NCBI GenBank assembly: GCA_028692395.1
Contig: JAQUXP010000009.1
Coordinates: 28,928 to 92,927 of the forward strand
Length of the DNA: 64,000 nt
Origin: Lachnospiraceae bacterium
GTDB taxonomy: Bacteria > Bacillota > Clostridia > Lachnospirales > Lachnospiraceae
Direction of reading: 5' to 3'
The notes below the pieces were generated by a model that was given only the letters and a program-made list of their open reading frames with translations, was not told the origin of the DNA and searched no databases. Within the stretch, counting starts at the first letter, position 1. Each line of letters opens with the position of its first letter. Below are positions 35,072-44,543 of the stretch, piece after piece. Made by a program: the position numbers and the translations under genes.

Positions 35072-35731
35072 ATGAACTGGGAATACATACAAAAATATCT
35101 GCCGATGTACGAAAAGGCTGCCCTGCTCACCCTGAAGCTTGGGGTGATCGGAATTCTGTGTGCGATTCTGATCGGGCTGTGTTGTGCGGTGATCCTGTAT
35201 TACCGTGTTCCGGTGTTCAAAAGAATCGTGGCGGTTTATATAGAGCTGAGCAGAAATACACCGCTGCTGGTCCAGCTGTTTTTTATCTATTATGGACTTC
35301 CTAAAATCGGAATCGCCACAAGTGCTGAAGTGTGCGGCATCGCAGGACTTGCTTTTCTGGGCGGAAGCTACATGGCAGAGAGTTTCCGAAGCGGCTTTGA
35401 GGCCATCGATAAAATACAGGAAGAAAGTGCCGCAAGCCTGGGTATGAATTCACACCAGATCATGCGCTATGTGATACTGCCTCAGGCCGTGTCCGTCAGT
35501 GTGCCGGGATTTTTGGCAAATATAATCTTTCTCCTAAAGGAAACCAGCGTATTTTCCGCTATCAGTCTCATGGATCTGATGTTTACCGCTAAGGATCTTA
35601 TCGGTCTGTATTATAAGACCACAGAAAGTCTGGTGCTGCTGGTGTTCTTTTATCTGATCATCCTCCTGCCCGTGTCACTTCTGGGAATGTGGGTAGAAAG
35701 GAGGGTGCGCTATGCCGGATTTGGGGCTTGA
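35072..35731 (+). CDS. Polar amino acid ABC permease (likely cystine/sulfur amino acid)
   Basis: This 219-residue HisM/YecS-type permease has the motif LSRNTPLLVQLFFIYYGLPK and EEAA-like loop EESAASLGMNSHQIMRYVILPQA. It lies 37 bases after metY, with the start ATG 35072 weakly preceded by GAGAGG. It overlaps the next permease by 20 bases. The substrate is inferred from metY and the cystine-like binding protein. Confidence 0.87.
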   Translation: MNWEYIQKYLPMYEKAALLTLKLGVIGILCAILIGLCCAVILYYRVPVFKRIVAVYIELSRNTPLLVQLFFIYYGLPKIGIATSAEVCGIAGLAFLGGSYMAESFRSGFEAIDKIQEESAASLGMNSHQIMRYVILPQAVSVSVPGFLANIIFLLKETSVFSAISLMDLMFTAKDLIGLYYKTTESLVLLVFFYLIILLPVSLLGMWVERRVRYAGFGA

Positions 35732-36386
35732 TGTTTTAGGAAAGGGAAGTAACCTTCTGAGACTGTTAGGAGGACTGGGCATCGCACTTCGCATCAGTCT
35801 TATAGCGGTTGTCATCAGTATTCCCCTGGGACTTCTCCTTGGAACGCTGATGACCGGAAAGAATGTAGTTTTAAAATTTTTCCTGAAATTATATCTGGAA
35901 TTTATACGGATCATGCCGCAGCTGGTACTGCTTTTTCTTGTTTTCTTCGGCAGCACCCGGGTGTTTGGCTGGCAGCCTACCGGTGAACTGTCTGCAATTA
36001 TAGTATTTACCCTGTGGGGCGCAGCAGAGATGAGCGATCTGGTTCGGGGAGCACTGATCAGTATACCGGTGCATCAATACGAGAGCAGCCAGGCCCTTGG
36101 GTTGACAAAGGGCCAGACATACTGCTATGTGATTATTCCACAGACCGTGCGCAGACTGATCCCCCTGTCTATCAACCTGATCACAAGAATGATCAAAACC
36201 ACCAGCCTTATCCTTATGATTGGTGTGGTGGAAATGATAAAGGTGGCGCAGCAGATTATCGAGGCAAACAGAACAGCCAGTCCAAATGCGGCTTTTGGCG
36301 TCTATCTGGTGGTATTTGTGCTGTATTTTCTGGCCTGCTGGCCCATCAGCCTGCTGGCAAAATATCTGGAAAGAAAGTGGGGGTGA
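35712..36386 (+). CDS. Polar amino acid ABC permease, second subunit
   Basis: A 224-residue permease with [20 protein letters not shown] and the loop [21 protein letters not shown]. It pairs with the previous permease to form the membrane channel. GGAGGG before ATG 35712 lies inside the preceding gene. Confidence 0.87.
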   Translation: MPDLGLDVLGKGSNLLRLLGGLGIALRISLIAVVISIPLGLLLGTLMTGKNVVLKFFLKLYLEFIRIMPQLVLLFLVFFGSTRVFGWQPTGELSAIIVFTLWGAAEMSDLVRGALISIPVHQYESSQALGLTKGQTYCYVIIPQTVRRLIPLSINLITRMIKTTSLILMIGVVEMIKVAQQIIEANRTASPNAAFGVYLVVFVLYFLACWPISLLAKYLERKWG

Positions 36387-36391
36387 GAGAA

Positions 36392-37156
36392 GTGGAAGAA
36401 ACCATACTTACGGTAAATCATTTAAAAAAAGAATATGAAGGAAAGCCAATCCTGAACGATCTGGATCTGGAAGTAAAAAAGGGTGAGGTGGTTGTTATTA
36501 TCGGTCCAAGCGGCTGTGGAAAAAGTACACTGCTTCGATGTATGAATGGACTGGAACAGATCCAGAGCGGTTCTGTAAAATTAAGAGAGGACACCATCGA
36601 GGCAGGGGCAGGAAACCTGGTCAGGATCAGACAGAAGATCGGCATGGTATTTCAAAATTACGAATTGTTTCCACATCTTAGCGTACTGAATAATATCTTG
36701 CTGGCACCGACAAAGGTACAGAAAAGAGACAAAAAAGATGTGAAGGAGGAAGCCTTAAAACTTCTGGACAGAGTGGGCTTAAGAGACAAGGCAGACAGCT
36801 ATCCCCGACAGTTATCCGGAGGACAGAAGCAGAGGGTAGCAATCGTGCGGGCACTCTGTATGAATCCGGAGATACTGCTCTTCGATGAAGTTACTGCAGC
36901 TCTTGACCCGGAGATGGTGCGGGAGGTTCTGGATGTTATGCTGGAACTGGCAAAGCAGAAACGGACGATGGTCATCGTGACCCATGAAATGCAGTTTGCT
37001 CAGGCCGTGGCGGACCGAGTGCTCTTTATCGACCAGGGAAAAATCCTGGAAGAGGGTACCCCGGAGGAGATATTTAAACATCCAAAGAAAGAACGGACAA
37101 AACAGTTCTTAAATATATTCCAATTTAAAAAAGTAGAGGAAAGAAAAATCAGTTAA
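36392..37156 (+). CDS. Polar amino acid ABC ATPase
   Basis: The 254-residue ATPase starts at GTG 36392 (after GGGGGTGAG). GTG 36383, overlapping the permease stop, is an alternative. Walker A is [11 protein letters not shown], the signature [15 protein letters not shown], Walker [13 protein letters not shown], and the His-loop VTHEMQFA. It is of the GlnQ/TcyC class. Confidence 0.9.
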   Translation: MEETILTVNHLKKEYEGKPILNDLDLEVKKGEVVVIIGPSGCGKSTLLRCMNGLEQIQSGSVKLREDTIEAGAGNLVRIRQKIGMVFQNYELFPHLSVLNNILLAPTKVQKRDKKDVKEEALKLLDRVGLRDKADSYPRQLSGGQKQRVAIVRALCMNPEILLFDEVTAALDPEMVREVLDVMLELAKQKRTMVIVTHEMQFAQAVADRVLFIDQGKILEEGTPEEIFKHPKKERTKQFLNIFQFKKVEERKIS

Positions 37157-37174
37157 GTGATGGAGGAGATTATT

Positions 37175-38062
37175 ATGAAAAACTTAAAAAAACTTGCAGC
37201 ATTGGGATTAACAGCAGCATTGACACTGGGACTGGTGGCTTGCGGAAGCTCCACACAGGCAGCATCCAAGAACGATCAGGCTGCAGCGAATTCGACCAAG
37301 ACAGATCAGGTGTATCGTACTCTGGATGAAATCAAGGAAAGCGGAGCAATCAATATCGGCGTATTTTCCGACAAGAGCCCCTTTGGTTATGTCGATGAAA
37401 ATGGGGAATATCAGGGTTATGATGTGTATTTTGCCAACAGACTGGCAAAGGATCTGGGCGTCAAGGTGAATTTCGTATCCACAGAGGCGGCAAACCGCAT
37501 CGAGTATCTGCAGACCGGAAAGGTGGATGTGATACTGGCAAACTTTACGGTGACAGACGAGCGAAAAGAAGAGGTGGATTTTGCGCTTCCTTACATGAAT
37601 GTATCTCTGGGTGTAGTATCGCCGGCTGACAAGGTGGTAAAAAATCTGGATGATCTGACCAGTGACGATTCGCTGATTGTCATTTCCGGAACCACCGCAG
37701 AGACGTATCTCATCGAAAATTATCCGAATCTGACACTTCAAAAATACGATACCTATGCCAACGCAAAGAATGCTCTGGAGAATGGAAACGGCGTTGCCTG
37801 GGTCAATGACAACACAGAGGTTCTTGCTTTTGCCAGCGAAAATGAAGGCTACAAGGTAGGCATCGCCACGCTGGGAAGTAAAGACACCATTGCACCGGCT
37901 GTATCCAAAGGAAATCAGACACTTCTTGACAGCATTAATGAAGAAATCAAGACCCTGGGCGGGGAGCAGTTTTTCCATAAAGATTACGAAGAGACCCTTA
38001 CAGCCACCTATGGCGCAGATTATGAAGAGGAGCTTGTCGTGGAGGGCGGAGTAATAAAATAA
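37175..38062 (+). CDS. Amino acid-binding lipoprotein (cystine-binding type)
   Basis: This 295-residue family 3 solute-binding lipoprotein has lipobox LVAC (Cys22). Its ligand-site motifs (SPFGYVDENGEYQGYDVYFANRLA, DVILANFTVTDERKEEVDFALPY) are like those of cystine binders such as TcyA/FliY. ATG 37175 follows GGAGGAG; an earlier GTG at 37157 is unlikely. It ends the long sulfur locus, with an intrinsic terminator after it. Confidence 0.87.
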   Translation: MKNLKKLAALGLTAALTLGLVACGSSTQAASKNDQAAANSTKTDQVYRTLDEIKESGAINIGVFSDKSPFGYVDENGEYQGYDVYFANRLAKDLGVKVNFVSTEAANRIEYLQTGKVDVILANFTVTDERKEEVDFALPYMNVSLGVVSPADKVVKNLDDLTSDDSLIVISGTTAETYLIENYPNLTLQKYDTYANAKNALENGNGVAWVNDNTEVLAFASENEGYKVGIATLGSKDTIAPAVSKGNQTLLDSINEEIKTLGGEQFFHKDYEETLTATYGADYEEELVVEGGVIK

Positions 38063-38077
38063 AGATGTTTTTTCAGT

Positions 38078-38113
38078 AAGCGGCTCACGTAATAGGTGGG
38101 CTGCTTTATTTTT
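38078..38113 (+). terminator. Intrinsic terminator of the sulfur locus
   Basis: An 11-bp stem (38078-38088 against 38096-38106, with G-U pairs) is followed by a TATTTTTTT tail. Confidence 0.85.
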
Positions 38114-38365
38114 TTGGAAATATGTCTATACTTCCGATCATAGCGATTAGCAATTGCCGATTGCTGCACTGTAAATTTAAATTGCTTGCTCTAATTGCTG
38201 CTGTTTCATATAATGTAAGTACAGAAGCAGGAAACCTTTCTCAAGAAGAATGTCAATAAAAGCAGGTAGCCCATAGAGAATTCACATGTGGAATTACTGG
38301 GATACATGTGTTAGAATAACATTAATTGAAATGTTTTTGGTTGGAGTTGGGGAGGTGGAGCATAA
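38114..38365 (+). promoter_or_regulatory. AT-rich upstream region of the Septu genes, with extended -10
   Basis: About 250 bases without a gene. TGT-TAGAAT (TAGAAT at 38312-38317) is an extended -10 element about 50 bases before the ATPase start. A short hairpin AGCAAT/ATTGCT (about 38148-38165) and repeated ATTGC words lie further up. I see no reverse transcriptase or retron-RNA structure, and nothing else I can name. Confidence 0.45.
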
Positions 38366-39703
38366 ATGGAAAGTTTTTATTTAGAAAGAATTACACTTTC
38401 AAATTACAGAAAATTTGAAAAAAATGTATTCGAGTTAAAACGTCATATGAATGTCCTGATAGGAAAAAATGCAGCAGGAAAGACAACGATACTGGAAGCA
38501 GTAAATGTAATGTTAGGTGCCTATTTAGCTGCATATAAAAAATATGTTCCCAGTAGATTTGTATACAATATTTCAGATGATGACATTTTACAGAAGACAG
38601 TTCGCTTACATTCAAAGGATGCAGCAATAACACCAACTATACAGCAATACCCATGCACAGTAGGGTGCGATTTGATTTGGGATGGTAAGAAGAAACATTA
38701 TTCACGTACTGTCGAAAAAGAAGGTGGGAGAACAAAGTTTGCAGGAAAGAATCCCATGCAGGCGGATGTGCTGAGATGGGAGAAAGCAATTGAAAAAGCT
38801 GATGGTTCAGATTTTGAACATATTTATCCATTAGTACTATACTTAAGCTCGGCTAGATTATGGAATGAAAATAGAGGAAAAGAGCTGGAGAAAGTTCCAA
38901 CGAGAACGGATGCATATCAGCGCTGTCTTGATAAAAGAAGAAGTAGTCAATCAGCTTTTGAGTATATTAAGACATTGACTAACATGGCAGTAGAAGAAAA
39001 TGACGGAAAACCATATCCTGCTTATGAAGTGATTATGGAATCTGTTCGATATAGTCTTGAAGAAGAGTTAGAAGAAGGGCAAAATGTAGTATATTCTTCG
39101 CGTTATGGAGAAATCGCAATCAGAAACACCGATGGTACAGTTATCCGTTTTGCGTCTCTAAGTGATGGATATCGAAATGTAATCAAAATAGTAACGGATA
39201 TTGCAACAAAAATGTGTATTTTGAATCCATATTTGGGAAATAAGGCATTAAAGGAAACACCTGGAGTTGTAGTGATTGATGAATTGGATTTGAGTTTACA
39301 TCCCACATGGCAAAAACGTATTGTGCGTATTTTAAAAACACTGTTTCCAAAAGTGCAATTTATATGCGCAACTCATTCACCGTTTATTATTCAATCGTTA
39401 GAGCCAGGGGAACTGGTCGCGCTAGATGATATTCAAGATGAAGAATATTCAGGGCAAAGCATAGAAGACATTGCAGAAGATGTTATGAAAGTTCCAACAC
39501 CTCAATATAGTGAAAAGAAAATGAAAATGTATCAAGCAGCAGAAACTTATTTGAATGCTGTGAAAAGTAGTAAATCAAAAGAGGAAGTTGAAAAATTAAA
39601 AGAACAGATGGATATTTTGTCCGCAGAATACAGTGACAATCCAGCTTATTGTGCTCTGATAAAGCAGAAATATATTGAAAAGAAAGCTGAGGTTGAGGGA
39701 TAA
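38366..39703 (+). CDS. ptuA: Septu defense ATPase, PtuA-like
   Basis: The 445-residue protein is an ABC/SMC-type AAA_15 ATPase. Walker A is GKNAAGKTT (about 33-41), an ABC-signature-like segment is SLSDGYRN (about 270), Walker B is VVVIDELDLSLHP, and ICATHSPFII gives the switch region. No membrane segment is present. Paired with an HNH nuclease gene one base downstream, this is the makeup of Septu anti-phage systems, in which PtuA senses infection and PtuB cleaves DNA. The AT-rich codon use (many AAA, GAA, ATA codons) contrasts with both neighbours and suggests transfer. GGAGGTGGAG precedes ATG 38366. Confidence 0.82.
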   Translation: MESFYLERITLSNYRKFEKNVFELKRHMNVLIGKNAAGKTTILEAVNVMLGAYLAAYKKYVPSRFVYNISDDDILQKTVRLHSKDAAITPTIQQYPCTVGCDLIWDGKKKHYSRTVEKEGGRTKFAGKNPMQADVLRWEKAIEKADGSDFEHIYPLVLYLSSARLWNENRGKELEKVPTRTDAYQRCLDKRRSSQSAFEYIKTLTNMAVEENDGKPYPAYEVIMESVRYSLEEELEEGQNVVYSSRYGEIAIRNTDGTVIRFASLSDGYRNVIKIVTDIATKMCILNPYLGNKALKETPGVVVIDELDLSLHPTWQKRIVRILKTLFPKVQFICATHSPFIIQSLEPGELVALDDIQDEEYSGQSIEDIAEDVMKVPTPQYSEKKMKMYQAAETYLNAVKSSKSKEEVEKLKEQMDILSAEYSDNPAYCALIKQKYIEKKAEVEG

Positions 39704-39704
39704 A

Positions 39705-40364
39705 ATGAGACCAGTATGCAAAGGAGAAATTCCATATAAAGAAATTAGACAATATGGAGACGCTGAACCATATTTGGAAGAGAGAATAGGAGCTTATTGT
39801 TCCTATTGTGAAATGCCAATTAAACATGTTCCAGAAGTGGAACATATAGAATCAAGATCAAAGGGTGGTGCATTAACTGAATGGGACAATTTGTTGCTGG
39901 CCTGTAAGTATTGCAATACTAGAAAAAGTAATTTGGTCGCCAAAGGAGAAAAAGAAAATTATTTGTGGTCAGATGAAGATGATACTTTTCACCCGTATTC
40001 TTATAGCAATGGAATCGCTCAAATTAATGAGGAGTATTTGAAAAGCACAGATAGTGATTATGCAGAACATGCAAGAAAGCTTTTTGAACTTGTGAAACTG
40101 GGAAATGTTCCAAATGAAAGAAACAAGGATCGTAGATTTTTTTGGCGAAATGAGGCATATAACGATGCTGTAGACAGTAAAGAGGGATGGATTAAGGTCA
40201 GAGAGACAAAGCAGAAATCGGTTTTTTTGAAAAATATGATCATTGCGGCTAAAAATTCAGGTTTCTTTTCAACGTGGATGGAAGTTTTTAAAGATGATGA
40301 GGAAGTAAAAAGAGCTTTAATAGACGAATTTAACGGAACGAGAAAAGAAATATTTGAAGAATGA
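39705..40364 (+). CDS. ptuB: Septu HNH nuclease, PtuB-like
   Basis: A 219-residue HNH endonuclease of the TIGR02646/PtuB kind. The core has CSYCEMP, the catalytic stretch VEHIESRSKGG and WDNLLLACKYCNTRKSN, giving two CxxC zinc knuckles around the HNH. The start ATG 39705 is one base after the PtuA stop, so both are co-translated. The C-terminal half (about 100-219) is helical and likely binds PtuA. The gene is AT-rich like its partner, and a terminator follows at 40401. Confidence 0.83.
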   Translation: MRPVCKGEIPYKEIRQYGDAEPYLEERIGAYCSYCEMPIKHVPEVEHIESRSKGGALTEWDNLLLACKYCNTRKSNLVAKGEKENYLWSDEDDTFHPYSYSNGIAQINEEYLKSTDSDYAEHARKLFELVKLGNVPNERNKDRRFFWRNEAYNDAVDSKEGWIKVRETKQKSVFLKNMIIAAKNSGFFSTWMEVFKDDEEVKRALIDEFNGTRKEIFEE

Positions 40365-40400
40365 TATTCCTGCATTGAGAAACTGTATGGACAATTAGAG

Positions 40401-40439
40401 AATCGGGATTACACGAATTGTTGTGTCCCGATTTTTTTA
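40401..40439 (+). terminator. Intrinsic terminator after the Septu pair
   Basis: AATCGGGA (40401-40408) pairs with TCCCGATT (40426-40433), with additional ACAC/GTGT pairing inside and a seven-T run. Confidence 0.87.
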
Positions 40440-40450
40440 TGTTCACAAAC

Positions 40451-40464
40451 CGAACAAATGTACG
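40451..40464 (+). promoter_or_regulatory. LexA (SOS) box upstream of uvrB
   Basis: CGAACAAATGTACG differs at one base from the Gram-positive LexA consensus CGAAC-N4-GTTCG. It lies just upstream of the uvrB promoter -35, the usual place for repression. uvrB is a known SOS gene. Confidence 0.8.
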
Positions 40465-40473
40465 CACAAAATA

Positions 40474-40503
40474 TTTACTTTTTTATGGCACCTATGGTAC
40501 AAT
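40474..40503 (+). promoter_or_regulatory. uvrB promoter
   Basis: TTTACT (40474-40479) and TACAAT (40498-40503) have an 18-bp spacer. The LexA box ends 9 bases before the -35. The untranslated leader is about 105 bases. Confidence 0.7.
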
Positions 40504-40614
40504 GAGCATTAAAGAGCAGGAGCAAACGAAGAAGAATAAACACTTCTAGTGTTGTTAAAAATCATCTTATACTTTTGAATGTTATTTTGTCACAAATGGA
40601 GGTGCAAAAAGAGC

Positions 40615-42603
40615 ATGTCATTATTCAATTTAAAATCAGAATACAGCCCCACCGGCGACCAGCCGACTGCCATCAGAGAACTCGTGGAAGGTTTTAAGTC
40701 CGGCAATCAATGCCAGACCTTACTAGGGGTTACGGGTTCCGGTAAGACCTTTACCATGGCCAATGTCATCCAGGAATTACAGAAGCCCACCCTTATCATC
40801 GCCCACAATAAAACCCTGGCGGCTCAGCTCTATGGAGAGTTCAAAGAGTTCTTTCCGGATAACGCAGTGGAATACTTTGTCTCCTACTATGATTATTATC
40901 AGCCGGAGGCCTATGTGCCCTCCTCGGATACGTATATCGCCAAGGATTCTGCGATTAACGAGGAAATCGATAAACTGCGTCTTTCCGCTACCTCGGCGCT
41001 CAGTGAGCGAAAGGACGTTATCATCATCTCCAGTGTTTCCTGCATTTACGGAATCGGCAGCCCCAGTGATTACCAGAACATGATTATTTCTCTCCGTCCG
41101 GGTATGGAAAAAGACCGTGACGAGGTGATTCACCAGCTGATTGATATTCAATACGACCGAAATGACATGGATTTTCATCGGGGAACCTTTCGGGTGCGGG
41201 GAGATGTACTGGAGATCTTTCCGGCAGAGGAATCGGAGCTGGCTGTTCGAGTGGAATTTTTCGGTGATGAGGTGGAGCGGATCACGCAGATTGATGTGCT
41301 GACCGGTGAGATCAAAGCAGAGATGAACTATGTGGCGATTTTCCCGGCATCCCATTATGTCGTGCCCATGGAGCAGATCAAGAAGGCAACCATTGCCATC
41401 GAGGAGGAGCTGGAGGAACAGGTTCGTTATTTTAAGAGTGAAGATAAACTGATTGAAGCGCAGCGTATAGAGGAGCGCACGAATTTTGATGTGGAAATGC
41501 TTCGGGAAACCGGTGTGTGTTCCGGAATTGAGAATTATTCCAGACATATGGCGGGACTGAAGCCGGGGCAGGCACCCTACACGCTGATCGACTACTTTCC
41601 AGATGATTTTCTTATTATTATTGATGAGTCCCATAAGACAATTCCACAGATTCGCGGCATGTATGCAGGGGATCAGTCCAGGAAGAGCACTCTGGTAAAT
41701 TATGGATTCCGTCTGCCATCCGCCATGGATAACCGTCCGCTGAATTTTGGTGAATTCGAAAGTAAGATTGATCAGATGATGTTTGTATCGGCCACACCAG
41801 GTGAATATGAAGAAAACCATGAGATGCTTCGGGCAGAACAGGTGATCCGTCCTACCGGACTTCTGGATCCCAAGGTGGAGGTGCGCCCGGTGGAGGGGCA
41901 GATTGATGATCTGATCAGTGCAGTGAACAAGGAAGTTGCCAAAAAGCATAAGGTTCTGATTACTACACTGACAAAACGCATGGCAGAGGATCTGACAGAT
42001 TATATGAAGGAAAATGGTGTGCGGGTCCAGTATCTCCACTCGGATATTGATACTTTGGAGCGCACAAAGATTATCCGGGATATGCGTCTGGATGTATTTG
42101 ATGTGCTGGTAGGTATTAATCTTCTAAGAGAAGGACTGGATATTCCGGAGATTACGCTGGTAGCGATTCTGGATGCGGACAAGGAAGGCTTCCTCCGTTC
42201 TGCCACTTCCCTGATTCAGACGATTGGACGTGCGGCCCGTAACTCAGAGGGACATGTTATCATGTACGCTGACAATATGACAGATTCCATGAAGATTGCG
42301 CTGGAAGAGACGGCCAGACGACGGGAAGTACAGCAAAGATATAATGAAGAACATGGTATTACGCCGACAACGATTCAAAAGGCAGTCCGTGATCTGATCA
42401 GCATCACGAAGGAAGTGGAGAAGACATCGAAGCTTCTGGAGAAGGATCCGGAGTCCATGAATAGAGAAGAACTGGAAAAACTGATTGGAAAGGTTCAAAA
42501 ACAGATGAAAGCGGCAGCGGCAGATCTGAACTTCGAAGCAGCAGCAGAGCTTCGTGATCAGATGATTATGTTAAAGAAGAATCTGGCAGAGCTGGAAGAC
42601 TGA
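40615..42603 (+). CDS. uvrB: Excinuclease ABC subunit B
   Basis: UvrB verifies DNA damage handed over by UvrA and recruits UvrC in nucleotide excision repair. The 662-residue protein has Walker [10 protein letters not shown] (about 39-47), a beta-hairpin region around [10 protein letters not shown], the helicase motif [16 protein letters not shown], and the C-terminal UVR domain ([12 protein letters not shown]) that binds UvrC. ATG 40615 (GGAGGTG 10 bases upstream) is preferred over an in-frame TTG at 40579. uvrA and uvrC are not in the window. Confidence 0.97.
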   Translation: MSLFNLKSEYSPTGDQPTAIRELVEGFKSGNQCQTLLGVTGSGKTFTMANVIQELQKPTLIIAHNKTLAAQLYGEFKEFFPDNAVEYFVSYYDYYQPEAYVPSSDTYIAKDSAINEEIDKLRLSATSALSERKDVIIISSVSCIYGIGSPSDYQNMIISLRPGMEKDRDEVIHQLIDIQYDRNDMDFHRGTFRVRGDVLEIFPAEESELAVRVEFFGDEVERITQIDVLTGEIKAEMNYVAIFPASHYVVPMEQIKKATIAIEEELEEQVRYFKSEDKLIEAQRIEERTNFDVEMLRETGVCSGIENYSRHMAGLKPGQAPYTLIDYFPDDFLIIIDESHKTIPQIRGMYAGDQSRKSTLVNYGFRLPSAMDNRPLNFGEFESKIDQMMFVSATPGEYEENHEMLRAEQVIRPTGLLDPKVEVRPVEGQIDDLISAVNKEVAKKHKVLITTLTKRMAEDLTDYMKENGVRVQYLHSDIDTLERTKIIRDMRLDVFDVLVGINLLREGLDIPEITLVAILDADKEGFLRSATSLIQTIGRAARNSEGHVIMYADNMTDSMKIALEETARRREVQQRYNEEHGITPTTIQKAVRDLISITKEVEKTSKLLEKDPESMNREELEKLIGKVQKQMKAAAADLNFEAAAELRDQMIMLKKNLAELED

Positions 42604-42675
42604 TGTGCATCAGAAAGCCTGCAGACAGTTTATAGTTTCTTTAGAAAAGGACATGATTTTTTCACGAAAAAGGTG

Positions 42676-42704
42676 TTGACAAAAAAAGAGCAGGGTACTA
42701 TAGT
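42676..42704 (+). promoter_or_regulatory. Heat-shock operon promoter
   Basis: TTGACA (42676-42681), 17-bp spacer, TATAGT (42699-42704): a strong sigma-A promoter immediately before the CIRCE element. The transcript would begin near 42711. Confidence 0.88.
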
Positions 42705-42717
42705 AAGAGCATAGATG

Positions 42718-42744
42718 TTAGCACTCCACAACAATGAGTGCTAA
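42718..42744 (+). promoter_or_regulatory. CIRCE operator (HrcA site)
   Basis: TTAGCACTC-N9-GAGTGCTAA is a perfect match to CIRCE, the HrcA operator. It lies just after the promoter and 32 bases before hrcA, so HrcA autoregulates this operon. Confidence 0.97.
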
Positions 42745-42776
42745 CAAACTAAAATCTGAGAAAGGAGCTTGGGATT

Positions 42777-43814
42777 ATGGAATTGGATGAACGTAAAAAG
42801 AGAATTTTGAAAGCAATCATTCAGACTTATCTGGAAACAGGTGAACCGGTTGGATCCAGAACCATATCAAAGTATACAGATTTGAATCTGAGCTCCGCCA
42901 CCATTCGGAATGAAATGTCGGATTTGGAAGAGATGGGCTACATTGTTCAGCCACATACTTCTGCCGGACGCATTCCTTCAGATAAAGGTTATCGTCTCTA
43001 TGTTGATGAGCTGATGAAAGAGAAGGAACAGGAAGTTGCCGACATGCATCAGCTGGTGATTCAAAAGACCGATCGACTGGAAAAGGTTTTACAGCAGGTT
43101 GTCCGGGTTCTTGCATCGAATACGAATTATGCAACCCTCATTACCGGACCGCAGATTCATCATACGAAAGTCAAGTTTACACAGCTTTCCCGCATGAGCG
43201 AGAATCAGCTGCTTGCAGTAATTGTGGCTGAAGGTAATATGATGAAGAACCAGATGATTGAGATCAGTGAGCCCATTGATGACGAACAGCTTTTGAAGCT
43301 GAATCTTCTTTTGAACACCCAGTTGAATGGATTGACAATAGAAGAGATTAACCTTGGTGTTATTTCGAAGATGAAAGAGCAGGCAGGTATTCACAGCAGT
43401 GTGGTAACCAGCGTGCTTGATGCAATTGCTGATGCCATCGCATCAGATGAAGAGGATGTTCCGGTGTACACCAGTGGAACAACCAATATTTTTAAATATC
43501 CGGAGCTTGCAGACAGTCAGAGAGCAAGCAGCCTGCTTTCCGCATTTGAGGAGAAGCAGACACTGGCCGAGTTTCTTGATGAAGCCGGTTCCGATGATAA
43601 TGGTACAGGGATTCAGATCTACATTGGAAGCGAATCTCCGGTTCAGACCATGAAAGACTGCAGCGTAGTCACTGCTTCGTATGAATTGGGAGACGGCATG
43701 AAGGGAACCATAGGTATTGTGGGTCCGAAGCGCATGGATTATGAAAATGTAGTGGATAATCTGAAAATATTAAAAAATCAGCTGGACGGAATATTCCGAA
43801 AGCCTGATTCATAG
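42777..43814 (+). CDS. hrcA: Heat-inducible transcription repressor HrcA
   Basis: The 345-residue repressor binds CIRCE and is kept active by GroEL. An N-terminal winged helix (ILKAIIQTYLETGEPVGSRTI) and the segment SSATIRNEMSDLEEMGYIVQPHTSAGRIPS are unmistakable. The C-terminal dimerisation/GroE-responsive part ends in IVGPKRMDYENVVDNLKIL. It is the first gene of hrcA-grpE-dnaK-dnaJ under its own operator. Confidence 0.97.
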   Translation: MELDERKKRILKAIIQTYLETGEPVGSRTISKYTDLNLSSATIRNEMSDLEEMGYIVQPHTSAGRIPSDKGYRLYVDELMKEKEQEVADMHQLVIQKTDRLEKVLQQVVRVLASNTNYATLITGPQIHHTKVKFTQLSRMSENQLLAVIVAEGNMMKNQMIEISEPIDDEQLLKLNLLLNTQLNGLTIEEINLGVISKMKEQAGIHSSVVTSVLDAIADAIASDEEDVPVYTSGTTNIFKYPELADSQRASSLLSAFEEKQTLAEFLDEAGSDDNGTGIQIYIGSESPVQTMKDCSVVTASYELGDGMKGTIGIVGPKRMDYENVVDNLKILKNQLDGIFRKPDS

Positions 43815-43831
43815 AAAGGCAGGGACAGACC

Positions 43832-44491
43832 TTGGCAGAAGAAAACAGGAAAGTGGATGAAGCTATGGATGATACAAATGTAATGGATAAGGAAATCGAG
43901 CAGGAGATGGAAACAGCAGATGATGTTTCCCGTGCAGAGGAAGTGGAAGATGCACGAGGGGCAGAGGCGGATTCTAAGGCCCCGGATGCTTCTGAGGAGA
44001 ACGCTGAGAACGTAAAGGCGGAACCGGCAAAGGAAAAGAAGTTCTTCAAGAAAAAGAAAGATAAAAAAGATGAAAAGATTGAAGAGCTTACCGAAAGACT
44101 GCAGCGTCAGATGGCAGAATTCGATAACTTCCGGAAACGTACAGAGAAGGAAAAATCTTCCATGTATGCCATCGGAGCAAAAGATATTATCGAGAAGATC
44201 CTGCCGGTAGTTGATAATTTTGAAAGAGGACTTGCGGCAGCAGAAAATCTGGAAGATCCATTTGCAGCAGGTATGGAAAAAATTTACAAGCAGTTTACTA
44301 CAGTGCTTACCGATGTTGGCGTCGAAGCCATCGAAGCTGTTGGTCAGGAGTTTGATCCGAATTTCCACAATGCAGTGATGCATGTAGAGGACGAGGAAGC
44401 AGGCGAAAACATCGTTGTAGAAGAATTCCAAAAAGGCTATAAGTATAAAGACACCGTAGTCCGCCACAGTATGGTCAAGGTTGCAAACTGA
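43832..44491 (+). CDS. grpE: Nucleotide exchange factor GrpE
   Basis: GrpE releases ADP from DnaK. The 219-residue protein has an acidic, low-complexity N-terminus (about 1-75). A coiled-coil segment ([23 protein letters not shown]) and the beta domain ([18 protein letters not shown]) follow. The start used is TTG 43832, 17 bases after the hrcA stop; an in-frame ATG at 43865 is possible. Position between hrcA and dnaK is standard for Firmicutes. Confidence 0.95.
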   Translation: MAEENRKVDEAMDDTNVMDKEIEQEMETADDVSRAEEVEDARGAEADSKAPDASEENAENVKAEPAKEKKFFKKKKDKKDEKIEELTERLQRQMAEFDNFRKRTEKEKSSMYAIGAKDIIEKILPVVDNFERGLAAAENLEDPFAAGMEKIYKQFTTVLTDVGVEAIEAVGQEFDPNFHNAVMHVEDEEAGENIVVEEFQKGYKYKDTVVRHSMVKVAN

Positions 44492-44543
44492 CCGGACTGA
44501 AACAAATATATATAGAAAAACAACATCCCAGGAGGAAAAAATC

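Noticed and set aside
38063..38365. Retron or non-coding RNA upstream of the ATPase/HNH pair
   Set aside because: No reverse transcriptase gene and no long inverted repeat typical of msr/msd; only short hairpins are seen.
40777..42039. Open frame of about 420 codons on the minus strand inside uvrB
   Set aside because: Antisense to a clearly conserved gene, with no domain and no ribosome site.
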